Positions 1 to 5,827 of a DNA stretch of 5,879 bases are shown one piece after another. The notes under the pieces were generated by a model. It saw only the letters and a list, made by a program, of their open reading frames with translations. It searched no databases and had not been told where the DNA came from. A program made the translations under genes and the position numbers. Every line of letters begins with the position of its first letter. Within the stretch, counting starts at the first letter, position 1. Source of the DNA: Pseudomonadota bacterium (GTDB lineage Bacteria > Pseudomonadota > Gammaproteobacteria > Steroidobacterales > Steroidobacteraceae); the NCBI GenBank assembly GCA_023433465.1, contig JAEZCR010000241.1, positions 1-5,879 on the forward strand, written 5' to 3'.

Positions 1-524
1 GTGACGGGTAGTTTGAACAGCGCCGCGTAGTTGTGCGCCATCAACTCGTTGGCGCGCTTCGTCGACGCGTACAGCGACAGCGGGTGATCCACGCCGCGAT
101 GCGGCGTGAACGGCATGTTGGTGTTGAGACCGTAGACCGAGCTCGTCGACGCGAACACGAGATGCTCGGCCCCGTTGTGGCGGCAGCCTTCGAGCACGTT
201 GAGCGTGCCGGTCACGTTGCTGTCGATGTAGGCCTGCGGATTCTCGAGCGAGTAACGCACGCCCGCCTGCGCCGCGAGATGGATGACGCGCGGAAACTTC
301 TCGCGCTGGAACAAGGCCTTCATCCCGCCCTTGTCGGCGAGATCCATCTTCACGAAGCGGAACTTCGGCTCGCGTTCGAGGATGGCAAGGCGCGCGCGCT
401 TGAGGTTCGGATCGTAGTAGTCGTTGAGATTGTCGAGACCGACGACCTCGTCGCCGCGCTCGAGCAGCTTGCGCGCGGTGTGGAACCCGATGAATCCGGC
501 GGCGCCGGTGAGCAGGATCTTCAC
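1..524 (-). CDS. Nucleotide-sugar C4-epimerase, UDP-glucuronate 4-epimerase type (3' end cut by window)
   Basis: The N-terminal 174 residues of an NAD-dependent epimerase/dehydratase (extended short-chain dehydrogenase) are present; the gene continues past the left edge. The Rossmann glycine motif TGAAGFIG lies at residues 6-13, the acidic NAD-ribose region DNLNDYYDPN at 31-40, HLAAQAGVR at 82-90, the SST/SVYG catalytic-serine region at 126-132, and the catalytic pair Y152-x-x-x-K156 in YASTK. The DNLNDYYD stretch is typical of CapI/LspL-type UDP-glucuronate 4-epimerases, which interconvert UDP-glucuronate and UDP-galacturonate in the cytoplasm for polysaccharide synthesis. The start is GTG at 522-524 because the glycine motif begins a few residues later, and because GTG overlaps the TGA of the upstream dehydrogenase as GTGA, implying translational coupling. 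The family is sure. The substrate is not: with a TviB-type partner it may use an N-acetylated uronic acid. Confidence 0.9.
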   Translation of the reverse strand, partial: MKILLTGAAGFIGFHTARKLLERGDEVVGLDNLNDYYDPNLKRARLAILEREPKFRFVKMDLADKGGMKALFQREKFPRVIHLAAQAGVRYSLENPQAYIDSNVTGTLNVLEGCRHNGAEHLVFASTSSVYGLNTNMPFTPHRGVDHPLSLYASTKRANELMAHNYAALFKLPV

Positions 525-1801
525 AGCCGCCCGTCCACTTGGTACGACGGGAAGACGTACTTGATGTCGTACACGACGTGATTCTTCTTGCAGGCCTTGC
601 GCACGGCATCGATGCCCTGGTCGCGGAATTCCTTGTGGCCGACGGCGATCACGGCCGCATCGTAAACCCCATCGCGTACGCGGGAGATCGGACGAATGCC
701 ATATTCGTGCTCGGCCTCGTCGGAATCGATCCAGGGATCGTAGACATCGACCTTTGCGCCGAATTGTTTGAGCTCGCGCACCACGTCGGCAACCTTCGAG
801 TTGCGCAGGTCGGGGCAATTTTCCTTGAACGTGAGTCCGTACACGAGCACACGCGAGTCCTTGACCAGGATCTTGCGGCTCGCCATGAGCTTGGCAACCT
901 GGCCCGCGACGTAGATAGCCATGCTGTCGTTGAGACGGCGGCCAGCCAGGATCATCTCGGGATGGAATCCCACTTCCTGCGCTTTGTGCGTGAGGTAGTA
1001 AGGATCGACGCCGATGCAGTGGCCGCCGACGAGACCCGGGCGGAACGGCAGGAAGTTCCACTTGCTGCCCGCGGCCAGCAGCACCTCTTCTGTGTCGATT
1101 CCCAGGCGGTTGAATAGCAATGCCAGCTCATTGATCAGAGCGATATTGACGTCGCGCTGCGTGTTCTCGATGACCTTGGCGGCCTCGGCCACGCGGATAC
1201 TCGAAGCCTTGTGCGTGCCGGCCTTGACGACCGAGCGGTACAACTCGTCGACGAAATCAGCGACCGCAGGCGTCGAACCCGAGGTAACCTTCTTGATCGA
1301 CGGCAGTCGGTGTTCCTTGTCGCCGGGATTGATGCGCTCGGGGCTGTAGCCCGCGTAGAAATCCCGGTTGAACCTGAGCCCGGACTCGCGCTCGAGGATC
1401 GGGATGCAGACTTCCTCGGTGCAGCCTGGATAGACCGTCGACTCATAAATGACGATGTCGCCTTTCTTGAGCGCCTTGCCCACTGTCTCGCTCGAACGCT
1501 CGAGCGGAGTGAGGTCCGGTCGGTTGTAGCGATCGATCGGCGTCGGCACCGTCACGATGAACACGCGGCACTTGCCGAGGTCCTTGAGGCTCGTCGAATA
1601 CCGCAGCTTCTTCGCGGCCTTGAGTTCGGCGGGCGAACATTCCAGCGTCGAATCCTTCCCCGACTTGAGCTCGGCGATACGGGACGCCTTGATGTCGAAG
1701 CCGACGGTCTCGAACTGCTTGCCGAATTCCACCGCGAGCGGCAGCCCGACATATCCCAGACCGACCACACCAATCCGGCACTTGCTCAAGCTCAAATCCA
1801 T
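521..1801 (-). CDS. tviB: UDP-N-acetylhexosamine 6-dehydrogenase (TviB/WbpO family)
   Basis: This complete 426-residue nucleotide-sugar dehydrogenase oxidises C6 of a UDP-hexosamine to the uronic acid with two NAD+, in the cytoplasm, feeding capsule, O-antigen or exopolysaccharide synthesis. The Rossmann motif GLGYVG lies at residues 14-19, PTPID at 86-90, YESTVYPG at 119-126, YSPERINPGD at 152-161, the central-helix residues K209 and N213 (AAKVIENTQ), the catalytic cysteine C262 with D266 in GGHCIGVDPYYL, and the C-terminal nucleotide-binding domain with GLTFKENCPDLRNS at 322-335. From memory the whole length matches TviB (Vi antigen) and WbpO (B-band O-antigen) rather than the UDP-glucose dehydrogenases, so UDP-GlcNAc or UDP-GalNAc is the likely substrate. 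The ATG start is preceded by AGGA (1807-1810) five bases upstream, which suggests initiation independent of dnaQ. The stop overlaps the epimerase start by 4 bases. Confidence 0.93.
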   Translation of the reverse strand: MDLSLSKCRIGVVGLGYVGLPLAVEFGKQFETVGFDIKASRIAELKSGKDSTLECSPAELKAAKKLRYSTSLKDLGKCRVFIVTVPTPIDRYNRPDLTPLERSSETVGKALKKGDIVIYESTVYPGCTEEVCIPILERESGLRFNRDFYAGYSPERINPGDKEHRLPSIKKVTSGSTPAVADFVDELYRSVVKAGTHKASSIRVAEAAKVIENTQRDVNIALINELALLFNRLGIDTEEVLLAAGSKWNFLPFRPGLVGGHCIGVDPYYLTHKAQEVGFHPEMILAGRRLNDSMAIYVAGQVAKLMASRKILVKDSRVLVYGLTFKENCPDLRNSKVADVVRELKQFGAKVDVYDPWIDSDEAEHEYGIRPISRVRDGVYDAAVIAVGHKEFRDQGIDAVRKACKKNHVVYDIKYVFPSYQVDGRL

Positions 1802-1912
1802 GATTTTCCTGTCTCTCTTTAGGCCCTTAGGCCGATGCGCGGCCGCGATCTTGCCGGTCCACGGCCCGCAAATCGAGCGTCCGGAAGTGCCGTTCGGTGA
1901 TTTCTGTGCGTT
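1802..1912. other. Gap between dnaQ and the sugar-dehydrogenase gene
   Basis: There are 111 bases between two minus-strand genes and no gene in them. I see no tRNA, although dnaQ is followed by one in E. coli, and no hairpin followed by a T-run that would end the dnaQ transcript. The TTAGGCC direct repeat at 1819-1833 and a NotI-type palindrome (GCGGCCGC) are the only patterns. No convincing promoter could be picked by eye, so it is open whether the sugar genes are read through from dnaQ or have their own promoter. Confidence 0.6.
1819..1833. repeat. Short tandem direct repeat TTAGGCC x2 upstream of tviB
   Basis: TTAGGCC occurs at 1819-1825 and again at 1827-1833, eight bases apart, 18 to 32 bases upstream of the dehydrogenase start. 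Because GGCC is self-complementary, the pair can also be drawn as a 4-bp hairpin with a CTTA loop. It is short enough to be chance in GC-rich DNA. Confidence 0.3.
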
Positions 1913-2683
1913 CTATCGCTGTCCGGCGGCGTCGACGACTGCCGGTGGGCTGGGCGCGACCCCCGCCGGGGCCCCCTGCCGCCAGACGGCCTTCCCGCCG
2001 CTGGCTTTCTGGATGATGTCCAGGAGGGCCTCATGCCGGCGAAGCTCTTCTTCGTCGGGCTGCGGAACCGCGAGCTGGACTCCCGGCGCGCGGAGCACGG
2101 GAACGGCCACGCTCACCTGCGCGCGCTCGCCGGCGCCGGCGCTGACGTCGAGCGCGAGCGCGCTCTGTCCGCCGGTCATCGCCAGGTACACGTCGACGAG
2201 AATGCCGGCGTCGAGCAACGCGCCGTGCAGGTCGCGCTTGCTGTTGTCGACGCTGTAGCGCTTGCAGAGCGCATCGAGACTGTTGCGCTGGCCCGGGTGC
2301 AGGCTGCGCGCGAGCGCCAGCGTGTCGAGCACGCGGCAGATGCTCGCGACCGCGCGCACCTCGCCCGCAAGCCGCGCGAACTCGGCATCGAGGAATCCGA
2401 CGTCGAACGGCGCGTTGTGGATGATGAGCTCCGCATCGCGGATGAACGCGATGAGCTCGTGGGCAATGTCGGCGAATTTCGGCGCCTGCGCCAGCCGCGC
2501 GCTGTCGATGCCGTGCACGGCGAGCGCGCCGGCGTCGATCTCGCGTTCGGGGTTGAGATAGCGGTGGAATTTCTGGCCGGTCGGCCTGCGATTCAGGATC
2601 TCGACACAGCCGATTTCGATGATGCGGTGCCCGGCGCTCGCTTCGAGGCCGGTGGTTTCCACGTCCAGGACGATTTGGCGCAT
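1913..2683 (-). CDS. dnaQ: DNA polymerase III epsilon subunit, 3'-5' proofreading exonuclease
   Basis: This 256-residue protein (E. coli DnaQ has 243) is the proofreading exonuclease of the replicative polymerase core and removes mismatched 3' nucleotides. All DEDDh metal ligands are present: D7 and E9 in DVETTG (ExoI), D94 in HNAPFD (ExoII), and H153 and D158 in HGALLD (ExoIII). GGQSALAL at 171-178 fits the position and pattern of the E. coli beta-clamp-binding motif (QTSMAF), with Q173 the first residue. After a variable Ala/Val/Pro-rich linker (about 180-208), EEELRRHEALLDIIQKASGG at 211-230 resembles the C-terminal segment that binds the polymerase alpha subunit. The last 20 residues are a Pro/Ala-rich extension. 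The ATG places DVETTG at residue 7, as expected. It starts 9 bases after the rnhA stop, so the two are co-transcribed. The Shine-Dalgarno sequence is weak. Confidence 0.97.
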   Translation of the reverse strand: MRQIVLDVETTGLEASAGHRIIEIGCVEILNRRPTGQKFHRYLNPEREIDAGALAVHGIDSARLAQAPKFADIAHELIAFIRDAELIIHNAPFDVGFLDAEFARLAGEVRAVASICRVLDTLALARSLHPGQRNSLDALCKRYSVDNSKRDLHGALLDAGILVDVYLAMTGGQSALALDVSAGAGERAQVSVAVPVLRAPGVQLAVPQPDEEELRRHEALLDIIQKASGGKAVWRQGAPAGVAPSPPAVVDAAGQR

Positions 2684-2692
2684 CGCGAGACT

Positions 2693-3130
2693 TTAACCGA
2701 GCAGCGCATCGATCGCGCGGTTCGCGAGCGCATCGACGCGTTCATTTTCCACGTGGCCCGAATGTCCCTTCACCCAGTGCCATTGCAGATCGTGCTTCTG
2801 CTGCAGCAGATCGAGCTCCTGCCACAAATCCTGGTTCTTGACGGGCTTGCGGTCCGCGGTCTTCCAGCCGCGCTTCTTCCAGCTCGCGAGCCACTCGAGT
2901 ACGCCCTGGCGAACATATTGCGAGTCGGTGTAGATGTCGCCGCGCACCGGCCGCTTGAGCGCTTCGAGCGCGCGGATCACGGCGGTGAGCTCCATGCGGT
3001 TGTTAGTCGTCATGGCCTCCGCGCCGGAGATTTCACGCTCGTGTTCGCCAGATCTCAGCAACGCCGCCCAACCGCCGGGTCCCGGATTGCCGCGACCCGC
3101 GCCATCCGTGTAGATCTCGATCGAGCTCAT
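2693..3130 (-). CDS. rnhA: Ribonuclease HI
   Basis: This 145-residue enzyme cleaves the RNA strand of RNA:DNA hybrids (R-loops, primers). The four carboxylate ligands are present: D9 in IYTDGAGRGNPG, E47 in NNRMELTA, D69 in IYTDSQYV and D133 in ERVDALAN. The catalytic histidine is H123 in KGHSGH. The basic-protrusion segment KKRGWKTADRKPVKNQDLW (85-103) is intact. The reading frame stays open to 3331, but the added residues are arginine/alanine-rich, match nothing in RNase HI and lie entirely inside the methyltransferase gene. The ATG at 3128-3130 puts the first catalytic Asp at residue 9 (10 in E. coli), so it is the start. ATG overlaps the upstream TGA as ATGA, which suggests translational coupling. 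In E. coli rnhA and dnaQ are divergent; here they are tandem, as in Pseudomonas. Confidence 0.97.
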   Translation of the reverse strand: MSSIEIYTDGAGRGNPGPGGWAALLRSGEHEREISGAEAMTTNNRMELTAVIRALEALKRPVRGDIYTDSQYVRQGVLEWLASWKKRGWKTADRKPVKNQDLWQELDLLQQKHDLQWHWVKGHSGHVENERVDALANRAIDALLG

Positions 3131-3873
3131 TCCGTCAGTTGCTCGACCGGGTCGTCGGCTTCGAGGCCGCCGATCGCCTGCACGCGCTCGCGCATGCGCG
3201 GCCGGATGGGCGTGAGCGTGTAGACGCGCTTGCGGGCCTTGATCAGGTACGCGCCCGCGGGCCAGGGCTTCATCCAGCCACGCCGCACCAGCGACGATGG
3301 CACGCCGGGTTGCGGCGCGACGCCGCCCCACGGCGGCGTGAAGAGATAGTTCCGCGTGATCGAAATATCGTAGCCCAGCAGTTCGAGCCAGTCGGCGATA
3401 CGGCGCGCGCCGAGCATGCGCTTGAGACCGGGTGGGTAGCCGCGGCTGATGGCGCGGCTGCGGAATCCCCAGAGACTGAACGGCCGGAAGCCGAGCACGA
3501 TGAGCTGGCCTTCACCCGCGAGCACCCGATCGGCCTCGCGCACCACGGCGTATGGGTCGGTTTCGAATTCGAGGGTGTGCGGCAGGATGACCGCATCGAC
3601 CGCGCCATTGGCGATCGGCAACTGTGACAGGCGCGCGGCGATGTCCGCCGCCGGAAGACCGGCTCGTCCGCTTGCGATGACGGCGTGTCGCCGCGTGCGA
3701 CAACCGGCGAGCAGCGAGTCGCGAATGCCCCAAGTACCTAGTTGAAGCAACTCCCAGCCGAAAACATCATCCAACGCCTCGGTCATGAGTTCGGATTCGG
3801 CCTGCAAGACGGCCTTCCCGAGCGCCGTCTGGAGCCAGGATTCGATCAGGGTGGATGCAGTGGCGTACGTCAC
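3127..3873 (-). CDS. YafS-like SAM-dependent methyltransferase-fold protein
   Basis: This 248-residue protein resembles E. coli YafS, class I methyltransferase fold (type 11), substrate unknown. Conserved landmarks are FGWELLQLGTWG at 38-49, LPIANGAVDAVILPHTLEF at 85-103, READRVLAGEGQLIVLGFRP at 112-131, then FSLWG, a basic LKRMLGARRIADWLELLGY block (150-168), and PPWGG plus IKARKR near the C-terminus. The normal glycine-rich SAM loop is replaced by LQLGTWG, and the strand-2 acidic residue that binds the ribose is not obvious (HAVIASGRAG, 63-72). This is a family trait also seen in YafS, so catalysis is not assured. GTG at 3871-3873 is chosen because the family-conserved N-terminal helix (about residues 10-35) would be lost from the next Met at residue 30; no clear Shine-Dalgarno sequence is visible. 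It leads the operon with rnhA and dnaQ. Its cellular role is unknown. Confidence 0.88.
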   Translation of the reverse strand: MTYATASTLIESWLQTALGKAVLQAESELMTEALDDVFGWELLQLGTWGIRDSLLAGCRTRRHAVIASGRAGLPAADIAARLSQLPIANGAVDAVILPHTLEFETDPYAVVREADRVLAGEGQLIVLGFRPFSLWGFRSRAISRGYPPGLKRMLGARRIADWLELLGYDISITRNYLFTPPWGGVAPQPGVPSSLVRRGWMKPWPAGAYLIKARKRVYTLTPIRPRMRERVQAIGGLEADDPVEQLTE

Positions 3874-3879
3874 AAAGTG

Positions 3880-3895
3880 CGTGAATTACATCACA
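3880..3895. promoter_or_regulatory. CRP-family operator-like palindrome
   Basis: CGTGA (3880-3884), six bases, then TCACA (3891-3895) matches the CRP consensus TGTGA-N6-TCACA at nine of ten half-site positions and is embedded in an AT-rich region. A further TCACA copy lies at 3870-3874, so TCACAAA occurs twice, 21 bases (two helical turns) apart. The site overlaps the predicted -10 of the minus-strand operon and ends about 106 bases before the mltD start. Known: CRP, Vfr and Clp of gammaproteobacteria bind this consensus. Inferred: repression of the methyltransferase operon, activation of mltD, or both. Confidence 0.42.
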
Positions 3896-3990
3896 AAAAA
3901 GGTAGCAATCCTGTGAACTTACGGCTTAAATACGCCCCCTCGAACAAGTACCGTACTGTTTCGGCAAACGGTCCTCGCCTCGTTCCGTTT

Positions 3991-3997
3991 GGGGGTG
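3991..3997 (+). promoter_or_regulatory. Ribosome binding site supporting the TTG start of mltD
   Basis: GGGGGTG lies with its G-run six bases before the TTG at 4002. It is an imperfect anti-16S match (GGAGGTG type), and it is the only purine-rich candidate near a start that leaves a full signal peptide. The GTG inside it (3997-3999) is in another frame and hits TGA after one codon. Confidence 0.55.
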
Positions 3998-4001
3998 TGA
4001 A

Positions 4002-5786
4002 TTGACAGTTGGATTCACCGGATGGCGCGCCTTTGCGTCATTGATGTTCGCAGCAGCCTTCGTGTCCGGCTGCGCCACCGCCCCCAGCGGCAAGGCCGGG
4101 GCTGAAATTTCTGAGCAGACCCCTGCGCCCTTTACGGACGCGGTGACCGCCGATACGCAGTCCGCCGCCCCCGAGGCTTCATCCACTCCCCAGAAGTCAA
4201 AGCCTCGCCGTAGCTCGTCGAATCGCCTGGCGAAGACGGCCGCGGTCGCGCCGGATCCGGCGCCCGAGACAACCCCGGAAGCGAACCCCTCGGACGCCGA
4301 GATCCTGGCGGAGACGCTCGACGCCGCGGCCGCCGAAGCCGAAGCCGTCGACGCGGGCCAGACCCAGACCCTGGCGGGCCTCACGCCCGAGCAGTATCCC
4401 GACGTCTTCGATCGCATCCGCGCCGGCTTCAAGCTGGAGGACGTCGACTCCCGCGCGATCGACGTGCAGGTCGCCTGGTATGCGAACAACCCGCAGTACC
4501 TCGAGCGTGTGTTCGGACGCGCGGGTCTGTACCTGCACCACATCGTCCAGGAGATCGAGGCGCGCGGAATGCCGCTCGAGCTCGCGCTGCTGCCGGTCGT
4601 CGAGAGCGCCTTCGAGCCGTATGCGCGTTCGTGGGCGACCGCGAACGGCCTGTGGCAATTCATGCCGGGTACCGGCGAGCGTTTCGGCCTCAAGCAGGAC
4701 TGGTGGTACGACGGTCGCCGCGACGTGATGGCGTCGACGCGCGCCGCTCTCGATTACCTGCAGTACATGCACGACGAATTCTTCAACGACTGGCTGCTCG
4801 CCATCGCCGGCTACAACTGCGGCGAAGCCCGCGTGCAGCGCGAGGTGAACAAGAATCGCGCGCTCGGAAAGCCGGTGGACTTCTTCAGCCTGAGCCTTCC
4901 GTCGGAAACGCGCGCGTATGTACCGAAGCTGCTCGCGATGCGCCGCCTGGTCGCGAATCCCGAGGACTACGGCATCGCGTTCAGCCCGATCGCCAACGAG
5001 CCCTACTTCGTCAAGGTCGACACCGGCGGGCAGATCGACCTGACGCTCGCGGCCGAACTGGCCGGCATCACGATCGACGAAGTCTACGAGCTCAACCCGG
5101 GTTTCCATCGCTGGGCGACGGATCCGGCCGGGCCACACTTCCTGCTGCTGCCGCGTGATACCGCGGATGCGTTCAAGCGCAATCTCGAACTGCTGCCCGC
5201 CGAACAACGTGTACGCGTCTCGGTGCACAAGGTCGAGAAAGGCGAAACGGTCGCGGCGATCGCGCGCAAGTACAAGACGCATCCGACGGTGGTGCGCGAC
5301 ATGAACAACCTCACCGACTCGAGCCTGCTGGTCATCGGCAGCGAGCTGCGCGTCCCGACGGCAGTCATGAATCTCCCGCCGAAGGTGATGCTCGCCGCGG
5401 CGCGATTCGACGGTGGCGACACGCGCACGGGTCGTCGTCCCGCGGTGCACGTGGTGCGCAGCGGCGATTCTTTGTGGCGCATCGCGAAGCGCCATCGGAT
5501 GGACGTCGCGACGCTGGCGCGCATAAACGGCATGGGCATGAGCGACACGCTGCGCACCGGACAGAAGCTCGTGCTCAATACGCGAGCGGCCCCGTCCAAA
5601 GGAAAGTCGGCATCCACCAGCGGGTCGCGCCCCGTGAGCTACAAGGTGCGAAGCGGCGACACGCTGTCGCGCATCGCGAAGGTGTTCGGCGTGACCGTGT
5701 CCGACCTCGTCAACTGGAACGGCATCAGCAAGCAGACGATCCTGCGGCCCGGGCAGAGGCTCACGGTCAACGTCCGCCGTCACTGA
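4002..5786 (+). CDS. mltD: Membrane-bound lytic murein transglycosylase D, LysM-containing lipoprotein
   Basis: This 594-residue transglycosylase cuts peptidoglycan glycan strands, forming 1,6-anhydroMurNAc ends, from the periplasmic side of the outer membrane. A lipoprotein signal runs to C24 (lipobox VSGC, 21-24); Ala at +2 favours outer-membrane sorting. Residues 25-125 are an Ala/Pro/Thr/Glu-rich linker. The GH23 domain (about 170-320) has the catalytic E201 in LLPVVESAFEP, ANGLWQFMPGTG at 214-225, and the AGYNCGEARV motif at 269-278. An MltD-specific segment follows (337-385), then LysM domains at about 405-452, 482-526 and 546-592. TTG at 4002 is used because the next Met (15) leaves only nine residues before the lipid cysteine. 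It is divergent from the yafS-like operon without the usual gloB between. E. coli MltD is shorter (about 450 residues, two LysM). Confidence 0.95.
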   Translation: MTVGFTGWRAFASLMFAAAFVSGCATAPSGKAGAEISEQTPAPFTDAVTADTQSAAPEASSTPQKSKPRRSSSNRLAKTAAVAPDPAPETTPEANPSDAEILAETLDAAAAEAEAVDAGQTQTLAGLTPEQYPDVFDRIRAGFKLEDVDSRAIDVQVAWYANNPQYLERVFGRAGLYLHHIVQEIEARGMPLELALLPVVESAFEPYARSWATANGLWQFMPGTGERFGLKQDWWYDGRRDVMASTRAALDYLQYMHDEFFNDWLLAIAGYNCGEARVQREVNKNRALGKPVDFFSLSLPSETRAYVPKLLAMRRLVANPEDYGIAFSPIANEPYFVKVDTGGQIDLTLAAELAGITIDEVYELNPGFHRWATDPAGPHFLLLPRDTADAFKRNLELLPAEQRVRVSVHKVEKGETVAAIARKYKTHPTVVRDMNNLTDSSLLVIGSELRVPTAVMNLPPKVMLAAARFDGGDTRTGRRPAVHVVRSGDSLWRIAKRHRMDVATLARINGMGMSDTLRTGQKLVLNTRAAPSKGKSASTSGSRPVSYKVRSGDTLSRIAKVFGVTVSDLVNWNGISKQTILRPGQRLTVNVRRH

Positions 5787-5810
5787 GACGAGCCCCGCGC
5801 CGGTCTTACC

Positions 5811-5827
5811 GGGCCCCTCCGGGGCCC
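5811..5827 (+). terminator. Terminator-like hairpin after mltD
   Basis: GGGCCCC (5811-5817), loop TCC, GGGGCCC (5821-5827) is a perfect 7-bp all-GC stem starting 25 bases after the mltD stop. The following bases (TCCTTCAAC) are pyrimidine-rich but not a true T-run, so it may be an imperfect intrinsic terminator or an RNA 3'-end stabiliser. The rest of the window to 5879 holds no gene I can support. Confidence 0.6.

Larger units (their letters stand above)
3874..4001. promoter_or_regulatory. Divergent control region between the yafS-like gene and mltD
   Basis: These 128 bases separate two divergent genes and must hold promoters for both. The stretch 3871-3932 is markedly more AT-rich than its surroundings. 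The best minus-strand sigma-70-like pair is TTCACA (3912-3917, five of six consensus bases) and TGTGAT (3890-3895, four of six) with a 16-base spacer, giving a leader of about 10 bases. For mltD an AT-rich TTAAATA at 3926-3932 could be a -10, but no good -35 fits it. Promoter calls by eye are weak; the region itself is certain. Confidence 0.5.

Noticed and set aside
33..581. Plus-strand open frame opposite the epimerase
   Set aside because: The minus strand encodes TGAAGFIG and YxxxK motifs in a clear family. The plus frame is Arg/Val/Ala-rich shadow sequence.
1802..1912. tRNA gene or small ORF after dnaQ
   Set aside because: There is no T-loop signature (GGTTCGAATCC-like) or cloverleaf arms on either strand, and no short frame with a ribosome site and plausible start.
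2033..3223. 396-codon plus-strand open frame opposite dnaQ and rnhA
   Set aside because: It lies antisense to two genes with all catalytic residues intact, is rich in Arg, Ala, Val and Glu as expected of GC-rich antisense frames, and shows no recognisable domain.
3131..3331. N-terminal extension of RNase HI up to 3331
   Set aside because: The extra 67 residues are low-complexity Arg/Ala, overlap the methyltransferase in another frame, and would displace the normal N-terminus. The ATGA junction gives the proper start.
3742..4005. 87-codon plus-strand open frame running into the mltD start
   Set aside because: Two thirds of it is antisense to the conserved N-terminus of the YafS-like protein, it has no Shine-Dalgarno sequence or recognisable motif, and it merely ends where mltD begins.
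4197..5783. 528-codon minus-strand open frame opposite mltD
   Set aside because: It is antisense to a gene with complete GH23 and LysM motifs. Its His/Arg/Asp-rich composition mirrors the GC-biased third codon positions of mltD.
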